Source of the DNA: Phycisphaerales bacterium
Lineage (GTDB): Bacteria; Planctomycetota; Phycisphaerae; Phycisphaerales; SM1A02
NCBI GenBank assembly: GCA_030748455.1
Contig: JASMLY010000015.1
Span: 38,420-102,419, forward strand
DNA length: 64,000 nucleotides
Direction of reading: 5' to 3'
Both the position numbers and the translations under genes were made by a program. How positions within the stretch are numbered: position 1 is the first letter of the stretch; the number at the start of each line of letters is the position of its first letter. The notes under the pieces were generated by a model. It was not told the DNA's origin and ran no database searches. It worked only from the letters and a program-made list of their open reading frames with translations. Shown here piece after piece: positions 62,457 through 64,000 of the stretch.

Positions 62457-64000
62457 ATGCAGAACCAGTTCAAAACTCTTTTACACCAAGCAAAAAGATC
62501 AACCGCATTTTTACTTTGTGTGTTCATTGGGAGCATTGCGAGCGAGAGTTTTGGTCAAGGTGATCGTGGCTCTTGCACGGATGTTCCTGCTGATGTTGCG
62601 GGCAATTTTTCCCCCGCAGACGGTGCAACTCCACTGATCTCAACCAAGTTGGAATGGACAACGAGTGGTTGTACAACGTCGAGCCAACTGTACTTTGGCA
62701 CATCACCCACGCCCGGTCTTGCCCAATACCAAGGCGAACAAACAAGTCCATGGACCCCCCCAGAAGAACTTGAGTTTTCCACGACGTACTACTGGCAAGT
62801 TGTGACGTTCAATGCAGATGGACCAGATACAGCTGGACCAGTCTTGTCATTCACGACACAGCTCACGGGTGCGTGTTGTGCGTTTATTGTTGACCAAACC
62901 TATTGTTTTCAAGCGCAACAAGAAGCTTGTGAAGTGTTGGGTGACTATCACGGCGACGGATCTGTTTGCGATGAAATCGAATGTCCGGCACCAATCGGTG
63001 CGTGTTGTGTTGGAGCATTTTGTGTTGAAGGATCAACAGTGTCACAGTGTGATGCTTTTAATGGAACGTTTTATGGAGACGGAACCACGTGTTCAGAGGG
63101 ATTCTGTGATGTTCCACCCACTGGTGCATGTTGTATCAATGAAACATGTTCGATAGATACTGAAGAAAATTGCACGACAGCAGGTGGGACGTATCAAGGG
63201 AATGCGGTGAGTTGTGATGGTGACATTTGTGCGAGTGTTGAAGGCGCGTGCTGTTTGAATGAACTTTGTTCTATCGACACGCAAGAGAATTGCGAATCTG
63301 CAGGGGGCGTGTTTCTAGGAAGTGGCACAGATTGTGTCGGTACTCCTTGTTTGGTTGGCTCATGCTGTGTGACAGAAGTTTGTGTTGAAGTTGTTGAGGC
63401 AAAGTGTCTCACCTTTAATGGCGTGTTTCAAGGAACTGATTCTTCGTGTGATGACGACCCTTGCGCTCCACTTGGTGGGTGTTGTGTGGGTGAAGTTTGT
63501 GTAGTTGATACAGAACTACTCTGTGGTGATGCGGGCGGCACGTACCTAGGCGACGACACGACGTGCGACGATGATCCTTGCGCGATTCCAGATCCAACTG
63601 GCGGGTGCTGCGTCGGCGAAACATGCTCAATTGATACAGAAGCAGACTGTACGACTGCGGGCGGTACGTACCAAGGGGACGACACAACGTGCGACGGTGA
63701 TCCTTGCGCGATTCCTGATCCGACCGGCGGGTGCTGCGTGGGCGAAACATGCTCAATTGAAACGGAAGCAGACTGTACAACTGCGGGCGGTACGTACCAA
63801 GGGGACGACACAACGTGCGACGGTGATCCTTGCGCGATTCCAGATCCGACCGGCGGGTGCTGCGTCGGCGAAACATGCTCAATTGAAACGGAAGCAGATT
63901 GTACAACTGCGGGCGGCACGTACCAAGGGGACGATACAACGTGCGACGGTGATCCTTGCGCGATTCCTGATCCGACCGGCGGGTGCTGCGTGGGCGAAAC
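62457..64000 (+). CDS. Secreted Cys-rich tandem-repeat protein, partial at right edge
   Basis: A reading frame from ATG at 62457 (AAGGAAG before it) stays open to the window end, over 514 residues. A signal peptide (about residues 1-34, ending ESFGQ) is followed by an Fn3-like domain (residues 50-138, with TYYWQVVTFNADG). At least nine Cys-rich units of about 42 residues follow, each with a CC pair, a second Cys about eight residues later, C-x6-GG and a final C-x5-C. The last units are near-identical at DNA level. It is probably a surface or extracellular structural protein stabilised by disulphides. Function unknown. Confidence 0.85.
   Translation, partial: MQNQFKTLLHQAKRSTAFLLCVFIGSIASESFGQGDRGSCTDVPADVAGNFSPADGATPLISTKLEWTTSGCTTSSQLYFGTSPTPGLAQYQGEQTSPWTPPEELEFSTTYYWQVVTFNADGPDTAGPVLSFTTQLTGACCAFIVDQTYCFQAQQEACEVLGDYHGDGSVCDEIECPAPIGACCVGAFCVEGSTVSQCDAFNGTFYGDGTTCSEGFCDVPPTGACCINETCSIDTEENCTTAGGTYQGNAVSCDGDICASVEGACCLNELCSIDTQENCESAGGVFLGSGTDCVGTPCLVGSCCVTEVCVEVVEAKCLTFNGVFQGTDSSCDDDPCAPLGGCCVGEVCVVDTELLCGDAGGTYLGDDTTCDDDPCAIPDPTGGCCVGETCSIDTEADCTTAGGTYQGDDTTCDGDPCAIPDPTGGCCVGETCSIETEADCTTAGGTYQGDDTTCDGDPCAIPDPTGGCCVGETCSIETEADCTTAGGTYQGDDTTCDGDPCAIPDPTGGCCVGE
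63597..64000 (+). repeat. 126-bp direct tandem repeats
   Basis: The phrase GCGGGTGCTGCGT recurs at 63601, 63727, 63853 and 63979, an exact 126-base period (42 codons). Units differ by few bases. Variants alternate: CCAGATCC with GTCGGC in units 1 and 3, and CCTGATCC with GTGGGC in units 2 and 4. The array continues past the right edge. On the minus strand it produces long spurious ORFs. Confidence 0.9.

Noticed and set aside
63415..63939. Long minus-strand ORFs (174 and 163 residues) across the 126-bp repeats
   Set aside because: They are antisense to an open plus-strand frame with a signal peptide and consistent Cys spacing. Their Pro/Ser- or Arg-rich repeats are the mirror of the tandem DNA repeat.
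63597..64000. CRISPR-like periodic repeats
   Set aside because: The units are 126 bases, contiguous, without spacers, and encode an in-frame 42-residue protein repeat.

Overview
The window reads as chromosomal DNA of a Gram-negative planctomycete, most likely from the Phycisphaerae or a relative. Supporting signs are secreted proteins with a GC-type dockerin-like tail (40527-42185), a Cys-rich 42-residue repeat protein (62457-end), two scattered prepilin-type secreted proteins with the H-x9-DG style C-terminus, an oversized signal peptidase I, lipid A (lpxA) and peptidoglycan (murJ, ftsK) genes together, and lipoproteins. This placement is an inference from gene content; no 16S rRNA gene is present. 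No CRISPR array, transposase, integrase or phage gene was seen.

Layout. 1-9 kb: an edge-truncated membrane-anchored protein, a phosphoesterase, lpdA, an M16 peptidase, recO, an orphan parA, a VanZ-like protein, murJ and a prepilin-like protein. 9.2-12.6 kb: a surface-glycan cassette with two WcaF-type acetyltransferases flanking an acetyltransferase-glycosyltransferase fusion, overlapped tail-to-tail by a sugar epimerase. 12.6-17.4 kb: cysS, coaE, rho and a second prepilin. 17.5-20.7 kb: the classic tRNA-Thr, tuf, rpmG, tRNA-Trp, secE, nusG block, which then ends in a MoxR ATPase instead of rplKAJL. 21.8-27.9 kb: an outer-membrane barrel, a secreted protein of unknown function coupled to gmk, der and ricT. 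27.9-34.1 kb: lepB and a tightly overlapping PilM/N/O/P-like plus GspE/PilB-like assembly-ATPase cluster.

34.1-38.2 kb (minus): an acyl-CoA mutase large subunit, hisS, mqnB and a DUF456 protein. 38.2-42.2 kb: lipoproteins, ispF, an HD hydrolase and an SGNH-hydrolase-like dockerin protein. 42.2-44.6 kb: an SDR and mccB. 44.63-45.03 kb: a 400-base non-coding interval, rich in hairpins, with a near-perfect Shine-Dalgarno, a 14-codon ORF and a strong terminator on the minus strand. 45-55.2 kb (mostly minus): ftsK, a WalJ-like hydrolase, lpxA, lipB (plus strand), an OmpH/Skp-like chaperone, lepA, rimO, nadD and panC. 55.3-64 kb (plus): an A-type Fe-S carrier, a secreted Gly-rich protein, a complete TolC/HlyD/MacB-type tripartite exporter, and the start of a Cys-rich tandem-repeat protein that runs off the right edge.

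Two themes cut across the annotation. Many gene groups are knit together by 4-base ATGA/GTGA overlaps. At least nine first genes have a -10-like hexamer only 6-8 bases before the start codon, which suggests frequent leaderless mRNAs. The strongest candidates for something undescribed are the 44.65-44.98 kb minus-strand structured transcript, the acetyltransferase-glycosyltransferase fusion that has lost its catalytic His, and the 126-bp repeat array with an alternating two-unit pattern. All assignments come from reading motifs by eye; no database search was run.
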